This document shows, piece after piece, positions 33,871-41,870 of a DNA stretch of 64,000 nt (the first letter of the stretch is position 1; each line of letters opens with the position of its first letter). Below the pieces are notes generated by a model, which searched no databases, was not told the DNA's origin, and saw only the letters and a list, made by a program, of their open reading frames with translations. Origin of the DNA: Acidobacteriota bacterium (lineage in GTDB: Bacteria; Acidobacteriota; UBA4820); contig JAKQCT010000003.1 in the NCBI GenBank assembly GCA_029559035.1, forward strand, positions 1 through 64,000. The letters run 5' to 3'. The position numbers were made by a program, and so were the translations under genes.

Positions 33871-34487
33871 GCGGAGAAAGGCTATTCATTTCACTTGTCT
33901 GCCCGGAATGCGGCGCGGAGCTGAAAGGAGGGGCGCCGGCACGCGTATTCCTCTGCATGGCGTGCGCCAAGGCTTTCGTCATGGACCGTTTCCCGGAAAG
34001 CATGCGGCTTATCGTTCTCAAGCCGACGATCGCGCCTCAGGCCAAGATCTTCCATGTGCCGTTCTTCAAGATCGACGGAAGATTCAGATTCTCGGCGCCT
34101 GATGAGCACAAGGTGCGCGCGTGGTCGAACATGAACCCGCTCAGGGTCATTTACTACCCCGCTTTCCCGAACCTCAGGAACCTCTATTCGGAAGACCTTA
34201 CATTCCGTTATGCCATGGGCCTCGACGGCGTTGAGACTGATGACGAGAGAAAAGACATCTCCTTTGTTGACGGAACGAGGGCCCCCGGGAATTTCGACAC
34301 CATAGCGAGACTCGTGTGGCTTGCTCATCTTGACCGGGTCGCCGATGTTACAGGGGCTGAAGCGGAATTCACGGTGTCCGGGGTCGATTACTGCCTTGTG
34401 CCATTCGAGAGGGCGGAGGACGGCCTAAAGGAACTTATGCTCGGCCTTACGCTCAAGGGATTCGCGGAACTTGCCCCGAATGAATGA
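33867..34487 (+). CDS. Zinc-ribbon protein C of a three-gene cassette
   Basis: 206 residues, starting with ATGA overlap to gene B. Zinc ribbon CPECGAELKGG and CMACAKAF (residues 12-35), then KIFHVPFFKIDGRFRF, the counterpart of the Pro-aromatic motif in A and B, and a region rich in aromatic residues (VIYYPAFPNLRNLYSEDLTFRYAMG). Unlike A and B it has no membrane helix, so it may be the peripheral subunit. Its 3' end overlaps the start of the EpmA-like gene. Function unknown. Confidence 0.78.
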   Translation: MSGERLFISLVCPECGAELKGGAPARVFLCMACAKAFVMDRFPESMRLIVLKPTIAPQAKIFHVPFFKIDGRFRFSAPDEHKVRAWSNMNPLRVIYYPAFPNLRNLYSEDLTFRYAMGLDGVETDDERKDISFVDGTRAPGNFDTIARLVWLAHLDRVADVTGAEAEFTVSGVDYCLVPFERAEDGLKELMLGLTLKGFAELAPNE

Positions 34488-35469
34488 GTCCCCGATAGAT
34501 CCCATTCGTTTAAAACTGGACAATTTGGAAAAGCGGGGCCGTTTTCTCCGGATCGTGAGGAAGTTCTTTCAGGAGAACGATTTCCTTGAAGTGGACCCGC
34601 CGCTTTTCGTTCCGGCAGCGGGGATGGAGCCGCACCTCGACCCGTTCATCGCGAGAGGAATGGAGACTGGACAGACCTGGTTTCTCCCGACTTCGCCGGA
34701 ATTCTACCTGAAAAAACTGCTTGCCGCGGGAGCGGAAAGAGTGTTCTCCCTCTCACCTTCGTTTAGGGACGAAACACCCTCTAAGAGTCACTCGCCGCAA
34801 TTCCTCATGCTGGAGTGGTATCGGGTTCATGCCGTGCCCAAAGATATTGTGGTTGACTGCGAAAATCTTTTCGCCAGTATTGTCAGGGATTTTTGTGATC
34901 CGGAACTGAAAACTTCACAGGGAAAGCCGATCTTTCTGGATCAAGGCATCGAGGTCATAGAACTGAATCGTCTCTTTAAAGATACAGTTGGGACGAGCCT
35001 GAAAGAGCTTGATTCAATCGAAAAATGGCGCTCGTTGGCGAAAGGGAACGGCGCGTCGGTCTCGTCCGGATGGAGCGAGAACGATTGTTTTTCATACATC
35101 TGCATCGAAAAGATCGAGAAGGAGCTTGCAAAACGCGAAAAGCCCGTCGCGATTTTCGGCTATCCTTCTTTCCAGTCGGCCCTTGCCGAAGTCAGGGAGG
35201 ACGGCCTGATAGACCGCTTCGAGATCTACATCGGAGGCGTCGAGATCGCCAACGCATACAACGAACTGACCGGCAAGCAGAAGAACATAGACCGGTTCCT
35301 ATTTTTCCAGGCGGAGAGGATGAAACTCGGCAAGGAGCCCCATCCGGCCGACGAGCTATTCTTTGAAGCGGCAGGGCTTATGCCTAGATCCGCGGGGATA
35401 GCCCTGGGAGCGGATCGCCTTCTATCGCTGCTCCTCGGATGCGAGATCGCAAAGTGTCAGCACGGATAA
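34480..35469 (+). CDS. epmA: Elongation factor P lysyl transferase, EpmA/GenX-like
   Basis: 329 residues, a class II lysyl-tRNA-synthetase catalytic core without the anticodon-binding domain. Motif 1 region FLEVDPPLFVPAAGMEPHLDPF, motif 2 FSLSPSFRDETPSKSHSPQF followed by LMLEWYR, motif 3 GIALGADRLLSLLLG. EpmA attaches beta-lysine to a lysine of elongation factor P, which eases polyproline translation. The partners epmB (lysine aminomutase) and efp are not in this window. The ATG at 34480 overlaps the upstream stop; a TTG at 34471 is the alternative. Last gene of the long train that starts at rplU. Confidence 0.9.
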   Translation: MNESPIDPIRLKLDNLEKRGRFLRIVRKFFQENDFLEVDPPLFVPAAGMEPHLDPFIARGMETGQTWFLPTSPEFYLKKLLAAGAERVFSLSPSFRDETPSKSHSPQFLMLEWYRVHAVPKDIVVDCENLFASIVRDFCDPELKTSQGKPIFLDQGIEVIELNRLFKDTVGTSLKELDSIEKWRSLAKGNGASVSSGWSENDCFSYICIEKIEKELAKREKPVAIFGYPSFQSALAEVREDGLIDRFEIYIGGVEIANAYNELTGKQKNIDRFLFFQAERMKLGKEPHPADELFFEAAGLMPRSAGIALGADRLLSLLLGCEIAKCQHG

Positions 35470-35503
35470 TTAAGAACTGAAAAACGGAAAGTGAAAGCTC
35501 CGG

Positions 35504-36607
35504 TCAATCCGGATAAAACTCTTTCATTTTGTTATAGATGTCTTCAAGAGTGCCTTCGGCAACCGCACTCCTCAGCTTTTTCATCAGATCCAGGTAAAAA
35601 GTGATGTTGTGGATGGTCGCCATGAGGACATAGGTCGGGTCGTTCACTCTAAACAGATGATTCAAATAGGCTTTAGGCACGCTGCGGCAGGTGTGGCAGG
35701 GGCATTCGGGATCAAGCGGCGTTTCGTCTTCCATGAACTCAGCCCTCTTGATCGTTATCTTCCCCTTGGATGTGAAGAGTTGGCCGTTCCGGGCGTTTCT
35801 CGTCGGAAGGACGCAGTCGAACAAGTCGTATCCCCAGGAAACCGCTTCTACTAAATCAAGTGGTTTTCCGACACCCATCAGGTAGCGCGGTTTTTCGTGC
35901 GGGAGAAGGTCGGCGGTGTAAGATGCTATCTTTCTGAAGGCTTTTTTATTTTCGCCGACGCAGAAGCCGCCCGCGGCGTAACCCGGGAAATCCAATGCCT
36001 TCAATTGAGAGGCGGAAAGCGCCCGAAGCTCCTCGAATATCCCGCCCTGGACGATGGCGAATTGGTTCATCCCCTTTCTTTTCTGCGAGTTAAGGCATCT
36101 TTCGGCCCACCTTGTCGTCCTCTCCACCGCGTGCTTGTGGTCCTTTTCGGGGGCGTCGCCGGCGACAAGCTGGTCAAGGACCATCGCGATATCAACGCCA
36201 AGCTCCTCCTGGATCTGTATCGCCAGTTCCGGCGTCAGGTTGACCTTCGCCCCGTCGATCGGCGAGCTGAATTTGATCCCCTCTTCGGTGATTTTCTTCA
36301 AGGGGGCGAGTGAAAAAGCCTGGAATCCGCCCGAATCGGTCAATATCGGACCTTCCCATCCCATGAACTTGTGAAGGCCGCCGAGCTTCTCGATCCTCTG
36401 CGAGCCTGGTCTCAAGTAAAGATGAAGGGTGTTAGCCAGTATTATCTGCGCGCCGGCTTCCCGGAGGAGAGGCGTGTTGAGCCCTTTCACCGCGCCTTTG
36501 GAGCCGACCGGCATGAAGTTGGGCGTGTCGATCGAGCCACGCTTCAGCTCCAGCTTCCCGAGCCGCGCCCTCCCGCTTTTTTGAAAAACATGGAACTTCA
36601 AAGACAC
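35504..36607 (-). CDS. tgt: tRNA-guanine transglycosylase with atypical substrate loop
   Basis: 367 residues, GTG start at 36607 with GGAGG 5 bases upstream. TIM-barrel TGT: LTDSGGFQ (Asp91, acid/base), GGFCVGE, nucleophile region DCVLPTRNARNG, and the zinc site CPCHTC with a later His (MATIHNITFY). It swaps guanine 34 for preQ1 (bacteria) or queuine (some pathogens, eukaryotes). The loop normally reading FDECP is VLDQLVAGD (Asp146, Gln147, Leu148), and GGLAVGE is GGFCVGE. These residues line the base pocket, so substrate preference may differ. No queA, queF or queuine transporter gene is nearby. Monocistronic. Confidence 0.93.
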   Translation of the reverse strand: MSLKFHVFQKSGRARLGKLELKRGSIDTPNFMPVGSKGAVKGLNTPLLREAGAQIILANTLHLYLRPGSQRIEKLGGLHKFMGWEGPILTDSGGFQAFSLAPLKKITEEGIKFSSPIDGAKVNLTPELAIQIQEELGVDIAMVLDQLVAGDAPEKDHKHAVERTTRWAERCLNSQKRKGMNQFAIVQGGIFEELRALSASQLKALDFPGYAAGGFCVGENKKAFRKIASYTADLLPHEKPRYLMGVGKPLDLVEAVSWGYDLFDCVLPTRNARNGQLFTSKGKITIKRAEFMEDETPLDPECPCHTCRSVPKAYLNHLFRVNDPTYVLMATIHNITFYLDLMKKLRSAVAEGTLEDIYNKMKEFYPD

Positions 36608-36658
36608 ACGAGCCTCCGAAAAGAAATGGTATTATGGCACAAAACTGGCAGCGAATCC

Positions 36659-36783
36659 GTCATCCTGAACTTGATTCAGCATCTGCAGATTCCGGCTCGG
36701 GGGCCGGAAAGACCTTTTGGGAAAAGGAAGCTCAGTTGCGGCCCCCTTCGAAAAAAAGGGGGCCGCCACTGAGCTTGTCGAAG
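36659..36783. repeat. Cluster of dispersed palindromic repeat fragments
   Basis: The segment at 36659 begins GTCATCCTGAACTTGATTC, a repeat type common in intergenic DNA of many bacteria, and 36768-36783 reads CACTGAGCTTGTCGAA, another such type. Between them 36734-36771 forms a near-perfect 16-bp inverted repeat (CAGTTGCGGCCCCCTT against AAGGGGGCCGCCACTG, one mismatch). The gap 36608-36898 has no supported gene apart from this. Confidence 0.6.
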
Positions 36784-36851
36784 ACAGCGCGAAATGGTGT
36801 CGGGAGGAGGTTAGTCTTGCCATTCGCTGTTCAATGAGTGGCTGTGCAAAA

Positions 36852-36881
36852 TTGCGGTAAGGGAGTAAGAGAAGATATAAT
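36852..36881 (+). promoter_or_regulatory. Promoter of the small membrane protein gene
   Basis: Perfect TATAAT (36876-36881), 17 bp before the ATG, with a weak TTGCGG (36852-36857) at 18-bp spacing. Confidence 0.45.
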
Positions 36882-36898
36882 AATGATGAGGAGAGAGA

Positions 36899-37348
36899 AT
36901 GGAAAGTAAACTAAAAATAATCTTTAAGAACCGCACTCCTTTAACCAGACTTTTAGGGCTTCTACTCCTTTTTACAACGATCGTTGTAAGTTTCAATTAC
37001 CTACTGGCATCACGAGAATTGTTTGCAAAAAATGAAATAGCTGGCATGATTGGCCTGACTCTTCTTGTTTTTCACGCGATCTGTTCGATAGGGTTAGTAT
37101 GCAGGTTGAAATTAGCGTGGTACGTTCTTGTAGTTGTTCATATGTTTCTGTTTGCGGTTATAGCGGTTATGCTATTTGGCGGATATCTTTTTAAAGATTT
37201 TTTTGAAAAAGGCGCTCTTTATAAATATTTCAACTACCTTCTATGGCTCGGTTATGAGGGATTCTACGTTCAACTACTGCTCAATCAAACATTAAGATTA
37301 GAATTCAAAAAGAACAAAACAAAAAGCAAAATAGCGGTCAATCCCTGA
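36899..37348 (+). CDS. Small AT-rich membrane protein, four helices
   Basis: 149 residues with four hydrophobic segments (LLGLLLLFTTIVVSF, MIGLTLLVFHAICSIGLV, WYVLVVVHMFLFAVIAVML, YKYFNYLLWLGYEGFYVQLLL) and basic N- and C-termini. I recognise no family. GAGGAG lies close upstream of the ATG. The base composition is clearly more AT-rich than the surrounding genes, as in the 17669-18145 gene, suggesting horizontal acquisition. It is flanked by repeat clusters. Function unknown. Confidence 0.72.
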   Translation: MESKLKIIFKNRTPLTRLLGLLLLFTTIVVSFNYLLASRELFAKNEIAGMIGLTLLVFHAICSIGLVCRLKLAWYVLVVVHMFLFAVIAVMLFGGYLFKDFFEKGALYKYFNYLLWLGYEGFYVQLLLNQTLRLEFKKNKTKSKIAVNP

Positions 37349-37403
37349 GTTGTGAATTACACTTTTTTTCCCAGTTTGCCGATTCGGTTCTTTTCTTTCG
37401 GGT

Positions 37404-37409
37404 TATAAT
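37404..37409 (+). promoter_or_regulatory. -10 box of shared type upstream of the zinc-ribbon protein gene
   Basis: Perfect TATAAT in the context TTTTCTTTCGGGTTATAATA, matching the pckA upstream region at 20800-20816 except for one extra T. No clear -35 box at normal spacing. Confidence 0.45.
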
Positions 37410-37433
37410 AAATTTGTAAGGAGTCGATGCATT

Positions 37434-38039
37434 ATGATCACATGCCCGTGGTGCGGAACAAGCTATCTCGAATTCCTGCCGAGCTGTCGTAAATGCGGCG
37501 GGCCGCTTCCGCCCGAACCAAAGGAGGATGAGCGGCAGGAAAGCGTCCCGACACCGCCCCCGCCGCCGCGGACGATTTCGAACAGCTATGGCCTCAAACT
37601 TATGATGACCGACGGCTGGTTCATCGGTGCGGCGATCATCGGTTTTATCGGCGGAGTTTTCACGATCGTGGGGATCGTCCTTACCGTTCTTGTGATAACC
37701 GCCTTCGTCGGAATCCCCTTCCTCCTCCTGGGCCTGGGAATGTTCGGGGGAGGCGTAGGGGTTGTAGCCTGGAGGTACGGAAAGACTCAGAAGATCCTTG
37801 AAGTCATGAGGAACGGTTTTTCAACCGAGGGGAGGATCGTCAGCGTGGAGATGAACACGATGGTGCAGGTGAACGGGCGCAACCCGTGGACGATAACCTA
37901 TGAATTCCCGTCGTCGAACGGCTCCCTGCAGGGTTCGGTTTCAACCCTGAACACGCCCTCCCTGCGTCCCGACCAGCGCGTCTGCGTCTTGTATCTTCCG
38001 CAAACGCCCGAGCACAACGTCCTTTATCCGCATCCGTAG
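37434..38039 (+). CDS. Zinc-ribbon membrane protein with DUF3592-like tail
   Basis: 201 residues. Zinc ribbon CPWCGTSYLEFLPSCRKCGG (residues 4-23), an acidic and proline-rich linker (PPPPPR), two membrane helices (WFIGAAIIGFIGGVFTIVGIV and TAFVGIPFLLLGLGMF), then a beta domain (RNGFSTEGRIVSVEMN, WTITYEFPSSNGS, LRPDQRVCVLYLP) of the kind found in DUF3592 proteins, where a G.V..v... strand pair is followed by a V.VLYDP-like end. Shares the zinc-ribbon-plus-membrane theme with 32018-34487 but a different beta domain. Followed by the methyltransferase-family gene after 12 bp, so probably one operon. Function unknown. Confidence 0.75.
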   Translation: MITCPWCGTSYLEFLPSCRKCGGPLPPEPKEDERQESVPTPPPPPRTISNSYGLKLMMTDGWFIGAAIIGFIGGVFTIVGIVLTVLVITAFVGIPFLLLGLGMFGGGVGVVAWRYGKTQKILEVMRNGFSTEGRIVSVEMNTMVQVNGRNPWTITYEFPSSNGSLQGSVSTLNTPSLRPDQRVCVLYLPQTPEHNVLYPHP

Positions 38040-38051
38040 GAGGGGGGGACC

Positions 38052-38522
38052 ATGTCGGAACAGAAAGCCTACTCTCCCAAAGTCCACCCCGGGCTGACAT
38101 TCGTGATCCTGTTGGGGCTTTGCTACTGGGCGCAGTGGCTTTATCCGCTCTCCTTTCCGGAGAAGGTCCAGGATCATAGGTTTTGGTTCGCGGGAGCTTG
38201 CCTGTCGATCGGCACTATCATAGGCGGACTGGCCTTCATGGCGATGAAAAAATGCGGAACGCCGGTCGAGCCGGGATCGGAAGCTGACAAGCTCGTCACA
38301 TGCGGCCTTTTCAGGTTTTCAAGGAACCCCCTCTACATCGCCCTGCTTTTCTGGTCGCTCGCCTTCGCGGGTTTCTCGGGATCTTTCTGGTTCATCTTCG
38401 GGACCCTTTACCTTTTCTTCGTTCTGAATTTCATGGTGATCCCGCAGGAGGAAAAATACCTTCTCAAGAGGTTCGGCGCGGAATACGAAGAATACAGGAA
38501 GAAAGTCAGGCGTTGGGTTTGA
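38052..38522 (+). CDS. Isoprenylcysteine carboxyl methyltransferase-family membrane protein
   Basis: 156 residues with three or four membrane helices. The C-terminal signature (LVTCGLFRFSRNPLYIALLF, then PQEEKYLLKRFGAEYEEYRKKVRRW) is that of the PEMT/ICMT superfamily, where the RNPxY and E..L...FG..Y..Y elements bind SAM at the membrane. Bacterial members methylate phospholipids, isoprenoids or other small lipids; no substrate can be assigned. GGAGGGGG lies 7 bases before the ATG. Co-oriented with and close to the zinc-ribbon protein gene upstream. Confidence 0.85.
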   Translation: MSEQKAYSPKVHPGLTFVILLGLCYWAQWLYPLSFPEKVQDHRFWFAGACLSIGTIIGGLAFMAMKKCGTPVEPGSEADKLVTCGLFRFSRNPLYIALLFWSLAFAGFSGSFWFIFGTLYLFFVLNFMVIPQEEKYLLKRFGAEYEEYRKKVRRWV

Positions 38523-38865
38523 ACGGCTCGTCGGGCATTTAATCCGCCCGCTCAGCGATCTCAGGTGGTTTCGCAAGAGTCACGCGCATCAAGAATTGAA
38601 AACTGAAGATTAAAAACACTTTAACTGCAGAAGGGTCACAAGTTTTTTTCAATCCTTGCTTTTTACTTTTCAATACGAACAAAAATGTTCGACCTCAAGG
38701 TCGATAATGGCCGCAGAAAAAAGTTCAGGCCTGAAGTTTAACAGGGAAAAGGGTTTCATAACCTTCCGTTTCTCTTTTTTCGAGTCAATTGCAAATCCGG
38801 TGTCCGAAACAAGCGTTCCGTTGTCGTATGTCAGTGAGTTGGGGCGATTTTATTCGGGCAATAAT

Positions 38866-38904
38866 AAGAGCCTATCCGGAAATAAGACAAGGCCGCGACG
38901 GCAG
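38866..38904 (+). repeat. Solo 39-bp end of the MITE-like element
   Basis: 37 of 39 bases identical to the right arm of the element at 7645-7917 (there on the minus strand). It lies 3 bases past the stop codon of the ankyrin gene. The rest of the gap 38523-38865 holds AT-rich GAAAACTGAAGATTAAAA-type repeat remnants and no gene I can support. Confidence 0.8.
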
Positions 38905-38907
38905 GCG

Positions 38908-39684
38908 TCACATTCTGGCGCTTTCGTCCGTGTTGTTCCGTCTCCCTCCCAGCCTCGTCAGCACTTTTCTCATCAGTACCCTGCGTTGCCTTATGGCGAG
39001 GTCGAGAGGCGTGGCGTTGTTGAAGTTCTGCGCGTTTATCTTCGCGCCGCTCTTGACCAGCAGTTCGGCGATGTCCACGTTTCCCTTTACTGCGGCGCAA
39101 TGGAGTGCCGTCGTTCCGTCCTGGGACTTGGCGTTCACGTCAGCCCCCTTTTCTATAAGGAACCGGGCTATCTCGATGTGCTCCGTTTTTTCGTTTGCCA
39201 CCCGCATGATCGGTGTCATGCCTATCTTGTCCCTGTTGTTGATGTCCGCCCCCCTGCCGCAAAGGAATTTCACGCACTCGAGGCGGCCTTCCTGGATCGC
39301 GTAAACGAGAGGCGTGAACCCGAGGTAATTCCTGGCGTCCAGCTTGGCGCCGTTCTTAAGCAGAAGGTCGGCGATCTCGACGGAACCGGCAGTGGCGGCC
39401 GAATGAAGGGGGGTGTCGTCGAATTTGTTGCCCGTTGAGACGCCGGCCCCTCTTTTCAACAAAAGCTGGACTATCTCGAGAGAGCCGGAGCCAGCAGCGT
39501 AGAATAGAGGAGTGTTGTTGTACTTGTCCTTGGAATTCACTCCGGCCTTGTTGGCGAGGGCCGTCTTGACTCCCTCCGAGTCCCCGTTCTTCGCCGATTC
39601 CAGGAGACGGTCGTCCCACTGTCCGGCCAGGCATGCCAACGACAACACCGCGAAAAGCGCCGAAACGAGCAGTTTCCTGATCAC
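38908..39684 (-). CDS. Exported ankyrin-repeat protein
   Basis: 258 residues. The GTG at 39684, with GAGAGGG 5 bases upstream, opens a signal peptide (VIRKLLVSALFAVLSLACLAG). The frame continues upstream to 39774 but without a ribosome site. Six ankyrin repeats follow (NNTPLFYAAGSGSLEIVQLLLKRGA, DDTPLHSAATAGSVEIADLL and so on), each ending in a KDKYN- or DARNYLG-type beta hairpin. Such repeats bind proteins; exported versions are often periplasmic stress or immunity-type factors. The stop is 3 bases from the solo repeat at 38866-38904, so the native 3' end may have been altered. Single gene, function unknown. Confidence 0.87.
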   Translation of the reverse strand: MIRKLLVSALFAVLSLACLAGQWDDRLLESAKNGDSEGVKTALANKAGVNSKDKYNNTPLFYAAGSGSLEIVQLLLKRGAGVSTGNKFDDTPLHSAATAGSVEIADLLLKNGAKLDARNYLGFTPLVYAIQEGRLECVKFLCGRGADINNRDKIGMTPIMRVANEKTEHIEIARFLIEKGADVNAKSQDGTTALHCAAVKGNVDIAELLVKSGAKINAQNFNNATPLDLAIRQRRVLMRKVLTRLGGRRNNTDESARM

Positions 39685-39781
39685 CGTGCCCTCTCTTTCT
39701 CGCAACGCTTCCACTATAAGGCAACAATCAGGCATCGTCAATATTTCCTGAAGCACGGGACTCCACCGGGACAAAGAAAAT

Positions 39782-39862
39782 GCCCTGCGGATACTTCGGT
39801 ACGAAATTTGATCACTACTCGAACGCGGTACCTTGAAAACATATCCCTTAATTCCGCAGGGC
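39782..39862. other. Long-range inverted repeat, possible structured RNA
   Basis: GCCCTGCGGA (39782-39791) and TCCGCAGGGC (39853-39862) are perfect 10-bp inverted repeats around a 61-base interior that contains two GGTAC copies. No ORF occupies it. Could be a small RNA, an attenuator-like structure or a repeat remnant. The remainder of the gap 39685-40228 shows only a copy of the rplU -35 region near 40186. Confidence 0.35.
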
Positions 39863-40228
39863 GACCATACTTATGTATCCCGGAAAGGAATTTGTCAAGG
39901 CGGAAAAAACCCGGGTGGATCGAAAATTGAAAAATCTGAGAATATCAACAGGGATCAACAGGAAAAAAAGATGGCAGACAAAAATTGCATTGAATGTTAT
40001 AAAAAGCAGAAGCTAAAGTTGAGGGTGGAATTTCCTTGTTGATCTTGCTGCCTTCATGACTTCCCAGCTTTATAGCTTCCCCGGCTGCCGTGCGTGCATT
40101 CTTCGCATTCATCTGTTCGACCGGCCCGAATAATAACACGTGACTCCCTTACATCATACAATAGAACACCATTTTCGGACACCGAACTTGACAAATAAGG
40201 CAGAATTAGGCTGATTCCCGTCGGCTGA

Positions 40229-41623
40229 TCAATAGATATCTTCTATGACGCGCATACCTTTCCATTTGCCTCTCGAAAACCTCAGGAGGAAAACGATACC
40301 CAGCAGGCTCGCTTCGACGGTCAGTATGGTCCAGATGGCGTAAAGCCCCGCGCCGAACCACGAGATCGCCGCGGCCACGGGGAGCGCGAGGACGAACACC
40401 GTCATCGCGGCCATCACTTTGATGATGAACCGGGTGTCGCCGGCTCCCTTCAGGGTTCCGGAGAAGACGATGTTCAGGGTGTCGAAAATGGTGTATGCGG
40501 CGATGAACCTTAGAAGGACCACCGCGTGGGAGCGGATCTCGATGAACCCTTCCGGGTCGCCCGCCGTGAAGGGCATGATGAAGAGGTCGGGCATAAGGAC
40601 GTACATCAGGCTGAATACCGAAGCGTACGCCAGCGTGAAATAGAGCCCCGACCAGGTGGCCCGTGACGCGCGGGCGGGGTCTTTTTCGCCGAGAGCCTGC
40701 CCGACAAGCACCGAGACTCCGAGCCCGAAGCCCAGCATCGGCATGAAAGCGAGGTTGTTGATATTGAAGGCGATGGTCGTGGCTGCAAGTTCTTCCGCCC
40801 CCAGTTTGCCGACAAGGAGCAGGAAGATCGCGTAGCCGGCGATCTCCATGAAGGTCTGGGCGCCTGCCGGGAACCCGAACCGCAGGAGTCTCAGAAAAAG
40901 AGCCTTGTCCGGCTTCCAGCGTCCGAAGAACGGGGCCCGTTCACGGTATTCGCGCCTTCCCATCAGCAGAAGGTAGAACAGGCAGGGGACGAGAAGCGAA
41001 ATGTTTGTAGCCACTGCCGCGCCCTTGACGCCCCACCTCGGAAAACCCATGCTCCCGAAGATCAGGCCGTAGTCGAGGTAGAGATGGACGAGGGTCGCGA
41101 GGATGTTCGCCGCGAGGATCGGCCAGGTCCTGCCCTGCCCGGAGAAGTAGCCCGCGAGCGCCGCTCCGGCGATGGCGGGGAAAGCTCCCCAGCAGATCGT
41201 CGTGTAATATTCCGTTTCGTACGTCGAGACCAGTGCCGGATGGCCGATCCACTCGAAAAAGCTTTTTGCGAAAGGCGCGGTGGCCAGAATCAGCAGGGAA
41301 CCCGCGAGGGAGATGTAAAGTCCCTGCCATACGGAAGGGCCTATCGATCCTTCGCGTTTCGCCCCGTAATACTGCGCCACGAAGGTCGAGACATAACCGG
41401 CGGTCCCCACGAAGACGCTCATCAGCGCTATCTGAAGCACCCCCGCGGCCATCGCCGCGGCGATCGCCTCCGGCGCGTACCACGAAAGGAAGAGCCTGTC
41501 GATGAAATGCTGCAGGGAGGCCGAAGACGCTGAGAGGATCAGCGGAAAACTGACGACGATGAACTCTTTCCAGCCGCCCGGCTGGCTCCATTGCCGCTTG
41601 AGTCCCGAGATGGCATCAGCCAT
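40229..41623 (-). CDS. MATE family multidrug/metabolite exporter
   Basis: 464 residues, twelve membrane helices in two halves (FIVVSFPLILSASSASLQHFIDRLFLSW in the first; FLRLLRFGFPAGAQTFMEIAGYAIFLLLVGKLG in the second). Typical MATE motifs: an acidic residue in TM1/TM7 region (ID in FIDRLFL), GQALGEKDPARA, and NIVFSGTLKGAGDTRF. Exports cationic or lipidic compounds in exchange for Na+ or H+. The ATG at 41623 has AGGAGGGG 8 bases upstream; the frame is open to 41698 but not supported. Subfamily NorM-like by length. Single gene. Confidence 0.92.
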   Translation of the reverse strand: MADAISGLKRQWSQPGGWKEFIVVSFPLILSASSASLQHFIDRLFLSWYAPEAIAAAMAAGVLQIALMSVFVGTAGYVSTFVAQYYGAKREGSIGPSVWQGLYISLAGSLLILATAPFAKSFFEWIGHPALVSTYETEYYTTICWGAFPAIAGAALAGYFSGQGRTWPILAANILATLVHLYLDYGLIFGSMGFPRWGVKGAAVATNISLLVPCLFYLLLMGRREYRERAPFFGRWKPDKALFLRLLRFGFPAGAQTFMEIAGYAIFLLLVGKLGAEELAATTIAFNINNLAFMPMLGFGLGVSVLVGQALGEKDPARASRATWSGLYFTLAYASVFSLMYVLMPDLFIMPFTAGDPEGFIEIRSHAVVLLRFIAAYTIFDTLNIVFSGTLKGAGDTRFIIKVMAAMTVFVLALPVAAAISWFGAGLYAIWTILTVEASLLGIVFLLRFSRGKWKGMRVIEDIY

Positions 41624-41870
41624 ACCGCCTACCCCTCCTGCCCCCACGAAAGTGTTCCGCGGGCATGATGAAAGACTAGCATAACATCCGCGCGCCATTT
41701 TACTGAAAAAGTCAGGAGGCGGACCGACCCGGAAGGGATCCTCTTATCATCCGGCCGTGTTGTTTTTCCTTTCCAAAAGCAGGGTAGTGTCCGTGAGGGG
41801 TTTTCATCCGGAGACTGAATCGGGGTATAGTATTATTTTGAACCGTTCTTTTATGAAGGGAGACGATCCG

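Noticed and set aside
38656-39438. 260-codon plus-strand ORF
   Set aside because: Runs through repeat DNA and then antisense to the ankyrin gene; no independent support.
40186-40200. Copy of the rplU -35 region (ACTTGACAAATAAGG)
   Set aside because: Points into the 3' end of the MATE gene with no downstream plus-strand gene; probably chance or a remnant.
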